Under the pieces are notes generated by a model. It made no database searches, was not told the origin of the DNA, and worked only from the letters and a program-made list of their open reading frames with translations. A stretch of DNA of 64,000 nucleotides, taken from contig NC_079879.1 in assembly GCF_029227915.1 (NCBI RefSeq), positions 9,980,001-10,044,000 of the forward strand, written 5' to 3'. Every line of letters begins with the position of its first letter. The first letter of the stretch is position 1. Origin of the DNA: Hydractinia symbiolongicarpus (Eukaryota; Cnidaria; Hydrozoa; Anthoathecata; Hydractiniidae). Made by a program: the position numbers and the translations under genes. Below, in pieces: positions 12,099 to 23,400 of the stretch.

Positions 12099-12386
12099 GC
12101 GTAACACTATGTTCAGCATTGATAGCTATTTTCCTTAATTTAAAAGAAGACATGCACCAATTAATGAAAGACAAAAGCAAACCTGTCATAATGCCTGGTA
12201 ATGATGTCAGTGATATTTATGAAATTGTTGGCGACGTATCTTTTACTGTTTTGGTCAAACGGAATGTTGCATGCAAAACGAAAGATTTTGTTCACGTTTT
12301 TGTAGTCATGTTTGCATCATATTATGTATTCAACCTGGCATACGAGCCAAAGATACTCAGCGAGTTAATGTTTATTCAGAAGTACA
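12099..12386 (+). pseudogene. Orphan exon of an uncharacterised conserved protein C-terminus
   Basis: After a clean acceptor (CTATTTAG) an open frame runs CSALIAIFLNLKEDMH..., through KPVIMPGNDVSDIYEIVGD, to FVVMFASYYVFNLAYE and LMFIQKY. The ...ASYYVFNL.Y.......FIQKY pattern is familiar from the C-terminal part of large groups of uncharacterised, often transposon-amplified animal proteins; the function is unknown. The frame continues without a stop into the Helitron-like element inserted at 12387, so the original end of the gene has been displaced. No upstream exon was identified. Confidence 0.4.
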
Positions 12387-12512
12387 TCTATATTATAATA
12401 CCCGTGTACGTCTGTCTGTCTGTCACGCAAAATGGTAACCGCAGTAGCGAGAAACAAAATGCGGTAAATAAACAACGGCGAACCCGTGGATGTATCCACG
12501 GGCTAACGACTA
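12387..12512 (+). mobile_element. Helitron-like element, first of three in tandem
   Basis: Starts A|TCTATATTATAATACCCG, has the CTGTCTGTCTGTCACGC block, a CCCGTGGATGTATCCACGGG hairpin, then CTAACGACTA and directly the TC of the next element. Confidence 0.7.
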
Positions 12513-12697
12513 TCTCTTTAATAATCGCCGTCGTCTGTCTGTCTGTGTGTCCGCGAAAGCCGCATCCCGTAACGGAAACACGAAATTTTTAAAATGCGCA
12601 CCAATACCAAATGCGATATATTTTCGTCCACTTTGTTGCGACGGGTAAATTTAAAGGACGGGCGACCCCGTGGATTTTTCCACGGGCTAACGACTAG
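12513..12697 (+). mobile_element. Helitron-like element, second of three in tandem
   Basis: Starts TCTCTTTAATAATCGCCG with CTGTCTGTCTGTGTG. The interior matches the 10526 copy (ACGGAAACACGAA, AATGCGATATATTTTCGTCC). Ends CCCGTGGATTTTTCCACGGG and CTAACGACTAG|T. Confidence 0.72.
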
Positions 12698-12827
12698 TTT
12701 ATATTATAATACCCGTATACGTCAGTCCGTCTGTCACGCAAAATGGCAGCTTAGCTGTGCAAGTAGCGAGAAGCACGCAATGCAGTATAAAAAGGACGGG
12801 CGAACCCGATTTTTTCGCAACAACTAG
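12698..12827 (+). mobile_element. Helitron-like element, third of three in tandem
   Basis: Starts TTTATATTATAATACCCG (the initial C of TC is mutated), with CACGCAAAATGGCAGCTTAG and the GTAGCGAGAAGCACGCAATGC block. The 3' hairpin is damaged (CCCGATTTTTTCGC) and the end is CAACTAG|T. Confidence 0.65.
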
Positions 12828-14355
12828 TTTTAAATATTAAAGATAATGTGAAACCACTTCCATAGGTTTTATCTTTAGGACAAATCAATTGTGTTTAGTT
12901 CAATTTCTGTTCAGATCAAAAAGTTTAACTTGTGCGACTTTTACGCCTAGATCTTCTAGTTTGTTACTAAACTTATCACTAAATCGATTCACTATTAATA
13001 GAAATCAAAAACATTGTATCGCGCGCGCGAAATGAGCTTGCACTATTTCTAAAAGCACTGAATGGAAATCAGCCTCTAGCTACATACACTAATTTTTAAG
13101 TCATAGGAGTACTAACTTTGCAGCAGCAGAATTCTGGAAACAATTAAAGCAAAGAATTTTAATATATAACTGAGCAAAATTTTGTGTGCAAAAAGAAAAA
13201 TTATTTCTTATTATTTAAGGCGAGTGTAAAGGAAAAAAATGATTTTTTTTTTTCGTTTATTTTTTATTTATTTTTAATCAGGGCAAGATATACTAAACTT
13301 TTTAATTATTAATTTATTCTCAAAAAATCCATCTACATCTCTGTTTATTTTGTTTGTTTATTTTTACTCACTAATAACGCTGTGATGATCTTTATAACAT
13401 TCTTTCTGTATCATATGTGCTCAGGTGCGTATATTTCCTTCAAACAACAAACAATTTTCTACATTTGAACTTTCTCTTACAAAACTAAATAACGTTTGTT
13501 TGAGGGTGGAGTAAATTTTGTATGCACCTAAACCTCAAACGACCTTAATATAAAAAATATACAGTCCAGCAAACATTTCTTCCCGCCGCTTTCCTTCTTC
13601 AAGTTCTTCATGATTAATTGAACTGTTTTTCTAAGAGCTAATTAAATAGATGAAGGAGTGTATCAAATATGTAAAAAATTTGACAGAGCAATTTCCTATC
13701 GGGTTGATGATAAATAATTTTTATTGCTCCTTTACTGATTGATAAATTTGTAATTATACAATCTCGTTCCTATCTTTTATTTGTATATTGTTAGAGAGAT
13801 TATTATTTAAAAGTTAAAATGCATTTTTTCTTGTAATCCTAGACATTTATCGCAAAGGATATGGAAAGCATGCCCATTTAGAACGTAGATATTAGCTTTG
13901 TAGCTGCGCTAGTCCGGCACTCTAAATGGTGCTACGTCGCTTGGCACCCTTGCGGTATATATGAAAAATACGCCATTTAAGGAGTGTGTACAAGGACTTT
14001 TTTGCAGCACCCTAAATGGTGTTAGAATGGCACCTCTAAAACTGTGTAACTATAATTAAATTAAGTGTATAAGTAATTAAGTGTAACTATAGTTAAATTT
14101 GAAAAAGCTCTTTGAGTATGAAATCAATAAAATTTCAATGTTTGCATGCATGCATGCATGGATATAGCACCCTTAACATCACGGCTGATTTGTTTTTACC
14201 TCTGTACAAAAAGGTCATAGTTTAACCTAACTATATTAAAATGCAAAATACATTTTGGGTATGAATGCAATGGAAGTTTAGTGTTCACACGGTCTATGCA
14301 TGCCTTACTTCCGGTGCAAGAATTATACCTCAATTATATTTGAATAAAAAGGGCG
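12828..14355. other. Upstream region of the astacin gene, no gene seen
   Basis: AT-rich. Contains a CGCGCGCGCG tract near 13021, two diverged copies of an AG/CACYCTAAATGGTGYTA unit (13917-13932 and 14008-14023), and a GCATGCATGCATGCATG repeat near 14144. No TATA box could be assigned with confidence. Confidence 0.4.
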
Positions 14356-14449
14356 ATGGTTGCTTGGAAGATGTATTCCCATAGCTTGTCCTTTTGGTTT
14401 ATGGCTTGTTTCTTCAAGTTCGGGCTCTCTTTTCCTACCATAGTAACAA
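14356..14449 (+). CDS. Astacin gene exon 1: signal peptide
   Basis: Encodes a basic/polar N-terminus followed by the hydrophobic core LSFWFMACFFKFGLSF. The second ATG (codon 6) is an alternative start. Donor AA|GTAAGTC, phase 1. Confidence 0.75.
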
Positions 14450-17400
14450 GTAAGTCTTTTATGTTGTTGAAATTTGTTAAATATAAAGATTGTGACTGCA
14501 ATAAAAACGCAAACACAATTGAAGGGGCTACGAAAAGTCTGTTAGTTTTTGAAAGTCGAGCTAATGGCGGTGGAAATGGTTATGATCACTGAGAACAAAA
14601 ACAACAACTTAAGTCATCCCAAATATCATATTTGGCATCTAAATATAACTGAAAGTGACAGAAAGTTCCCTTCATATATTGCATATCCATTATTTGATCG
14701 ATATAGGTAGTTACCTTGCTTTTAACTCAAACTTTCTAATAAAACAAGCTTCAAGCCGTTTGAACTACCTAACTAATATCCTCGTATATAAAAGCTCGTA
14801 ACATAGCATTTTTTAACAAATACAATTTCTCGTGTTGTCTCTATTTCATGGTCAAAACTAACTTTCGATTTACTTATTATTTAATTTATTTAACAGACCT
14901 TACATTACTTTACGGCCAAAAAGAATTCCGAACAAAATTTTGTTTCTTTAGAACATAAAATGAAAAAGTAGAAAATTCATCATGAAAAATTAATTATTCA
15001 TAGACAGGTTTTTTAGACGTCTGTGGTTCTAAAATGTGTTTAGTTTCTTGCACCTTGACCTTTTGAGTGGTCCGTTTATTACACGCCGCTCTTCGGAAAT
15101 TGCGGGGATTGACCTTATTAAATCGTTTCATAGCCCCTTCAATGCATATTCTAGTAAGATTAAATGACAGAGTCAACAACTTTTAGAGCAACACTCTTAA
15201 ATTTAGAAGAGTCAAATGAAACTTAAACAAAAAGGTTTTTTTTACGGTGCCCATGGGGACCTCCTTTAGGGAGTCATTAAGAGCACATTAAAGGAGTCAA
15301 AATAAGTGCTCAAATGTTTAAGTTGTCATGATTAATGACTCCTTCTTGTTACTCATTTCGACCTATATTCAAAACGACTTCTTTACAGGAGTCAATTTTT
15401 CTATGACTCTTTTAATGTACTCCCCACAGGCACCCCGTCAATGAGTCCGTAAAGGGTTTTAATGAGTAATAATAGTTCCCGTTGCGCGTTCATCGCGCAC
15501 AAAAAAACATCAGATATATTTATTGCCTTTTATTGCCTTGTACATTTTTTAGCCTATTGGCTAAAAATGTACATAAATTTATTAATATATTGGGAACAAA
15601 AAATTAATTATTATCAATAACGAAAAATAAATAAATATTAGGAACGAAAAACTCCAATAAGGGTAGAAATCAACTGATGATCTCATTATTCAGTTAGTTT
15701 TTTAAAAAGAACGAAACACAATTTACCAATATCAACACTTTATATTGGTAGATAACCAGAGCAAACTACAACAACATGTTCGCTCGAACAAACTGAAACT
15801 AAACCAATTTGATTGTTCAATATACGATGGGGAAAGCGAGAGGGAACACAGTGATTTTCACACACATTTGTATAAGTGAACTAATTTCCAGTTCTAGATC
15901 TGTCTAGATTATCTCTTTATGCTCAAATCCCCAGTTATTTGTGAAACAATGCTCGCATACAAAAACTTTGTACACAGGAAAGTATAGTCCTGGTTTACCC
16001 ATACGTTTCCCGGAGTTTCTTAAGCCTCATACTCAGCTCATTCATGATCTTTTGGATAAGGCAAGTAATTGCAAGAATCTCTTTTTAGCGTGTTTCCTTA
16101 CTTTTTTGTCTACGTAATTAAAATCAATTTTGCAAATGTGTATTAACTTTCTCAATCTTTTCTAGACAAGACGACTGCAAACACGAGCGTGTTGTCAAAG
16201 AGGATGATGCAACTATATAAATATCCTATAGTCAATAAATCGCAAGGAGTCTTTGACAGAATATGGCATACTAGAATAATTCCCTACAGATTCGATGTTG
16301 TTTTTGGTAAGTTTAATTATAAACCAAGGTTCTACTGCGCAATTTCCGGTTTACACATTCTCTTTTCAGAGTTTGGATATAAACAGTTAAAGAAGGCAAC
16401 GATCATTTCATTTCATTTAAGCATTTTAAAATCAATTATAAGATTGGTTTGAGGAACTTTCTCCAGTAATCTATGTACCTTGACACACACAGAATGTATA
16501 AGCCTTATTTATGTAAAGCGATCAGCCAGTAAATTTCCGTGTTGTCAGGAAGAAAATAATCAAAATGGTAGCTTCTGGTGTAAATAAGCAGAAATACCAT
16601 TTTTTTATTTTTTTTGTAATCCTTTTTTAGCGAAAGTGTATACCCATTGCATATTGCATTATTTTTGATCATCGGTAAAAGTGGAAATTTTTCAAATCTT
16701 TGCTCTTTTACAAAAAATTGTGTCCGGACGTAATATGCATAATACTAAAGTTATTATGTCTAAAACAAACTTTGTGTGTAAGCGAATTTTGTGTAACGTT
16801 TTTGTGATTTTTTCCCCAAGACAAAAACATATTTTTTCCTATTTGCTTTTATGACTTAAAGCCTTGTTTATACTTTACGTTACTTATACGAATTGGAACA
16901 TTTTACAAAACCTTTTTGATTGCAAACATTATTATGTATTTTTCCAGAAATACAATAATTAAAATGTTTTCCACAAAAATGTCTGTTTCCCAGAAATAAG
17001 GTTTGCAAAAATTTCTCACATCAAGATATTGAATCTGACAAGAAACTTGAAAAGTTTCTGTGAAATATCAGAAAAATAGCTTTTTAAAAATGTTAATTTT
17101 TTTAATTCAATTAAACGTTTTGGCTAATAATTGTACCTATTGTGTATCTATTGGCCTTTCTGTATGAATACTAAGAGCCTCATTGTATGAGGCTGGTTAG
17201 CCCACTGATAGCTCGGTTGTCGAGGAGATTCGCTTTATACATTATAAGTTCGATTTTTCAGTAAAATATTTTTGCACTACATGCTTGTGTATTGTATAGA
17301 ACCGGAAATGCCAATCAAAAGAAAATCATGTGCTTTCAAGGAACGGTTTAGGAGACATAGGTGTTTAAACTTTTTGCTGACGTCAGCAAAGAACCGCAGA

Positions 17401-20400
17401 TAACTAGAATTTTTATTCAGAAATTCTTCTTGCATATTTCTTGACGAATATTTACAAAGAACCTGAGGTTTAAACTTTTTTTAAGTTAGTTCCCCTAGAA
17501 AAAATTTCAAGAATTCTTAGAATACCGTGGCAAGTAGTGCTTATGACAAATTTAGGTTTTTATTGCGCATTCTGCCCTTTTTTTTAACCAACCGCAAATA
17601 TAAATGCACAGCAACGCCCATAGCAACAACTTTCGCATTTCTAGACAGTTTTCTTGACCCTCCGTTGATGTGTAATTCCTTGTAATATCTAGATGACACT
17701 TTAGGACCTCCTAAGACAATTTATGACAGTTCTGAATATTAAATGTGGTGTTCCACAAGCTTTCAGAAAGCTGTCTTAACCACGCACACTCCGAAGTAAA
17801 CTCATCATCAATTAGACTTAAGACTTAAGGTATTTGGTGCTTTTCAGGTCGAAATAGTGCTGGCCTACACCTTTTGTCATTCCACAAGTCAAGAATGTCC
17901 CTAAAATAATCTTTACGCAAGTTTTTTGCTGTTTAAGTTCGGAATCCACGCTAAACAAGAATTCTCAGGATCGAAGCACCCATGCTTTACAATTTCTTCT
18001 GTGGATGCAGGCATTAGTACCACCTAGTGTTTAAATGTAACCGAAATTTTGTCTTTCAGTTATTTTGTCGAGATATTAGCTGTTTCGCCCTGTTTTAGCT
18101 TTTCTATCGTCCAAAAATTGCCGCATAAGTTCTCTGGAAGACGAGTCAGCCTTACAAAAATGCGCTTTGCTTAATCCATACACGTGACCCTTGAACAAAA
18201 GCGGACAAAAAGGCGCTTGAAATAACGCATGTTATTCAGTTATTTGGTTAAGCGTCATGCAGCAAAATGTCATATTTTGCCCATACTTCTCCTAGCAACG
18301 GGTAACCATGGCAACCAATCAATGAAATTTTTGACTTAATTTTGTCGTACCGTCACATACTATGATATCCTTATCAAGTATCTTCAGAAAAGACAATTCT
18401 CTGCGATATAGTTTTTTTCTAAGAAAACCGCCTTAATGACGTCATTAACCTGTTCATTCCGAAACAGAATTTGTGATCCCGGTTTAAGAAAGTTACCAAA
18501 TTTTGTTACAACTTTACCTAGTTATCTACGCGGTGAAAAATGCTGACGTCACCACTCTGTTTCTAAGTTACTTAGCTAAAAAAGTTAAGTGGAGATATAA
18601 TGACTTATTTACTTGATTTCCGCCACGTCAGGCGGAATCTTCAATATCACCTGATGGTATGAGATAGAGACATCGCAGAGGTTGTATGTTCTAAAGTTGA
18701 TGGTATCCAAGGTACTATAGGTTTTCTTTAAGAAGGTCCTGGGAACCAAGCCATTGCAATTTTTAACAATAAGATAATAAGAATAGTGACCCATTAAGGG
18801 CCATATTACAGGAATCTTTACGCTTCGGAGAATATTTTTAGTTCCAGGAAAGTTGTTTTGCTGTAGTGAGTTGTATGCCGAATTGATTTTAATTTTGCCG
18901 CTGTCTGTTTCTCCACCACTCATATAGCTAGCTATATCTATAAATTAACAAGAAAATGATTAATTGGTTGGTTTGTTAACGAAATCCCGCCCTGAAGCTC
19001 AATTAATAAGTATTCTTAATCGAAGTATATAGCCATCCTACTAATCAAATTTTGGATTACTCTCGCTAATTATTAAAAGCAGAATAAGGTGATTCGTGTA
19101 GCCAGTCCTTTCTTGCCAATATCTTCATTAAGTTGTTAATTTTACCATTGCGGCCAGTTTTATGCTAGCCATATGGTACTGCTTTTATGCTAGCTAGCTA
19201 ACTCTTAAAGTAGCTAGCTAGCTATATGTTACCTAAGTTATGTTATTATTCCAGCTAAGTTTGCAGTTTTATGCTAGCTAGCTTTAGGTGGGAGTAAGGA
19301 TAGGAAGGGGTTCATTACATGTAAAGAAATCGTGATATACTAGCTCTACATACCCTTTCTTCGTTTTCTTAAAAACGCCCTATCATCAACTCAGTTTTCG
19401 TTTCAAGCGGTATGTATCTGAGGAAATGTCATGTGATATTAGTAAGAATGACCAATGAATCATGTGGCTAAAACTGTAGACCGACTTAGTCTCAACTGGA
19501 AACGGCATGAGTTAAAGCTAGCTCGACCAACCAGATTTCTACGGAACATTTCGAAAAAATGACCATAAAAAAAAGATGGGTAAGTGGGTCAAAAAATTCC
19601 GACATTTTCAAAATTTGATATAATAGGAGCAAACGCGGAAATTCGGTAGGTTCTAATATAAGAGCAATGAAAATAGCTTTGCTGGGATCCCCTTCGCTTC
19701 GCTCCGCAATCAATATAGGAAGGGTTCAGGAGCGGGTGACAGGGTCCCCTAGGTTCGCAAGTGAAAATTTTTAGATACCCCTTTCAGTTGAATTGTATAA
19801 AAACCAAGTTCCCGTGTGTTCCATATTAATCGGTCAAACGGCTTTATCTTCGCCAAAGCAGAAAAAGTTTAATTTGATGAAACATTATCCCTGGACTTCT
19901 GCATTAGCAGTACTACAGTGATATTTGCACGCAATATGCAATGGAGCAGGACATATTTTGTTTAGAACCTAATGTATAGTTATATCAGAAAATAGTAAAA
20001 AGTGTTAAACAAAACAAGAATGGTTTCTGTCATCAGTGTAATGTTTGGGTCTAGTTCCAGAAACTGAAAGTATTTACTTATCAGGAAATTATTTGTATAT
20101 GAGTAAATTATTTCGTAATGTAGAAATCATAAGATTTGCCGATGTTGATTTTTTTTTCTTTTTCTGGACGTTGTTCCGATGATCCCAAAAAATGATTGAA
20201 GATTTTCAAATGTGCTGACGATTGCATGATAACCGTTTTTTAGAAATTAAAACATTTGTTAATAGAAAATATAGGTGTTGATGTAGAAAATGTTGCTTGA
20301 TATAGAAATATAGAAATAATTTCCATTTCTTGTAACTTGACTCACACTGGTGTGAAAAAGCATAAAAAGTGTTTATTGAAATACACATTATCCCGCGTTT

Positions 20401-23400
20401 CTGCATTAGCAAAAAAGCAGTCTGTTCGGGACACATTAGTCTATGGGTCTACATTTTGTTTAGAATCTGGCAACTAAATACTGTACGCATGTGTTAAACA
20501 CACAAGGGATCCAGCACCGTATGCCCACCCATAGGCAAATGTCTACTCCCTGGTGGTTTCGGTGGTGATGTGTCTTAAGTAATAATAGAATAATAATAAA
20601 AATAAGAATAAATATTTAAGTGGCTAGCCTAAAAAAGCACAAAAACCTAAATTAGTTAGCCAGCACCATCTTTTAAAAAAACAAAAGCACTCCCTCCCTG
20701 TATCAAGAAAAAACATGCTGTCCCCCTTAATCAAACTTTTACTAGAGAATGACCAATTTAAACTACTGGGCAACCCAGTCCAACAAAGGTCCGACGAAAA
20801 TATAATTTTGGTGCATAGGGGGGGGCAAAAATCCTATACACTCTTAATGAGGAGATGAGTTCCGCTACGCTCCGTTTGCTGGTTCTCACTTCGCTTTGCT
20901 CCACAATAACCCTTCACCGTTCCTTTTATTTGGCTAATTAATAAGCAAATGGGCTTTTCTGCACTAACTCGCTTCGCAATCAATATAGAGAGAGCTCAGT
21001 GATATGAACTTAAACACTTTTGTCTAGAATCGTATTTCCGTTAATGAAATTGATGACTATGTTCACTGAAGATAGAGCTGTATTCAATTTTCTCCTATCT
21101 CAAAGGTTCACTAATGTCCTCAATACCGCTACTACATAGCTGTAGCTACAAGATAATTCTGTTCTACCTAGCCCTGTCCAGGATTCGAACCTGGATCTCT
21201 AATTTGCAAGAATGTCATAGCCATTAAAGCAACAGGGCATGAAGGCATATATAATTTTACAGTTGCACGTTATAGCCAGAAATTTACAGTAAAGTCCAAT
21301 TTAATAATAAGAATATTAAATTTTTTGTTATATAAGTATCTCAGAGCAAACCTAAATCAATGTGGTTACACCTTATCCTCATTAGCCAGGAAATTTGTTT
21401 CTGTGGGCACTTCAAAATTAAACACAACAACAACAAAAATATCTCACAAAAATGTGTCCAATTTTGTACTCTCTTCATGCACACAATTTTTACTTGCAAA
21501 TTTTTATCTTTAATCAAACCTTTTCCACGAAAGCGAAAAACGGTTTTATTTGAGGCAATATGTCTTGGGCCTTCCGTATTAGCAATAACACAGTCTGTTC
21601 TGGACACATTATTCCATGTGTTAGCGACACATTTTATTTCGAACACGGCAAATCAGAAAAAGCTACAAAATGTTATGAAGGATTTTCATTAAGTGAATTT
21701 GATTGGGATTACAATGGCTAAATTTATGTGTGCATGCGCAATTTTATTTGGGTTTTTTTAATTATTTATTTTTTTTTTTATTTTGCTTTGAAAAATTTGC
21801 TTCACTATAAAATAGAAAGAGTTCCTACTTTTTAGTGCCGAAATATTTTGCTGAGTGTTTAGAATATTCAGTGTTTATTCTCAGAAAATTGATTACTTAA
21901 ATAATTGTCTGCTTTTCTAATACCCAGTCTTTTAAATTCGCCACATGTGTTTCGTTTCACGTAAAAATCAAAAAGATATTTCACAGCTAATTCGCCGCCG
22001 AATTCGCCATTCATAATTCGCTATGTGGACCTCTTCCCCCCTTTAAAGCAAACTAGAATGGTATCCTGCATTGGTGTATATACAGTTCAGGTCAAGTTAC
22101 AGAAACAGACATTATTTTCCAATCAGAAAATTATTTCTCAATCTAAAAATTATAAGATTCCCTGATCAGGAAATTTGCTTTTTCTAAAAGTTTTAATTTA
22201 ACCCAAAAAATTAATGTGGTAGGCATATGCAATTTTTATATATACAAGAAACTTTTTTATAAGAAAATGGGCCTCAAAAACCTGATAAATCTTAGAACAA
22301 TTTTAGGAAACCTCGCTGGGAAGCGTGTAAAGATCCAATTTTTGGAAACCTTGATATTTAAGTTTATATATAGTTCAATCAAATATACATCTTAACAAAG
22401 TTTTATCCTTAGAATAACAAAAGAAGTCTTCTTTCTTCCTTAAAAATAGAAGATTTCTTCAATAAAATTCATAACTATAAATAACTTCAAATAAAAGCAT
22501 GGAACTTGTTCAATTCGAGAAAGTCAAAATAGAAGAATAAAAATTAAGAAAGTATATATTTAAAAATATTTAGCCTATATTCAAGTATTATGCTAAGAAA
22601 ATTCAGGCTCAAGTCAACAAACGATTTTCATGTAAAAAAAGCGTGTATATATATTTGATTTTCAGTACATGTTGCTGCTTGCATGCGACCTGCTCAGCAA
22701 ATTTTAAGGACGTGTTTTTTCTTGACTGTGCGAAAAGTGGAGATTTCTATATCTCTCACTTAATCTAAAATATCGTAGCAGTCTCTAAATCCAAGAAGAA
22801 TTCCATTTTAATGACGAATTAAGATAAGATTTTTCTTTCAAAATATGAAAATTAGAGTTTTATATGATAAGTAGACTGAGAGAAAATTACGTCTAAAGTC
22901 AGGAGTAGTTTAAGATACGTTTTAGTCCTTAGCTGCAAAGATAAAAAAAGTCATCTTAATTTTTGGAACCTTGAAGTCTTCTTTTTGGTTCGAAATTTCG
23001 GAAAATGGTTCAACTGGTCTTGAATTTAGAATAAAGTAAAAAAAAATTCAAATATTAAGAGTATTTCATGATCAATTAGTCTTTTCTATTCCTATTTTAA
23101 CGTAAACATCATTTTTGCTATTATCTTAGAGTACTCTTAAGAATTTCATGATTTTCTTCAGCAGCTTCACTTTTAGGTATACAATTGTTGGATTTGACTT
23201 GATTTCACAAGGTTAAAGAGTGCCTGAGGATAAATATGGTCCTTTAATTTTTCGACATAAAAAAGCGTACTAGAAGGCAATTTGACTGTTATATCTGAAT
23301 TTACTTGTCGATACCGAAATAGAAATGTCTCAAAACATGATATTGGTTATCCTAAAGATAATCCAGGACGGAAAACGTAGAAAATAAAGAGTGATCGAAG

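Noticed and set aside
18609-18923. 104-codon minus-strand ORF
   Set aside because: No recognisable motif, no splice or promoter context, and it overlaps the edge of an old repeat.
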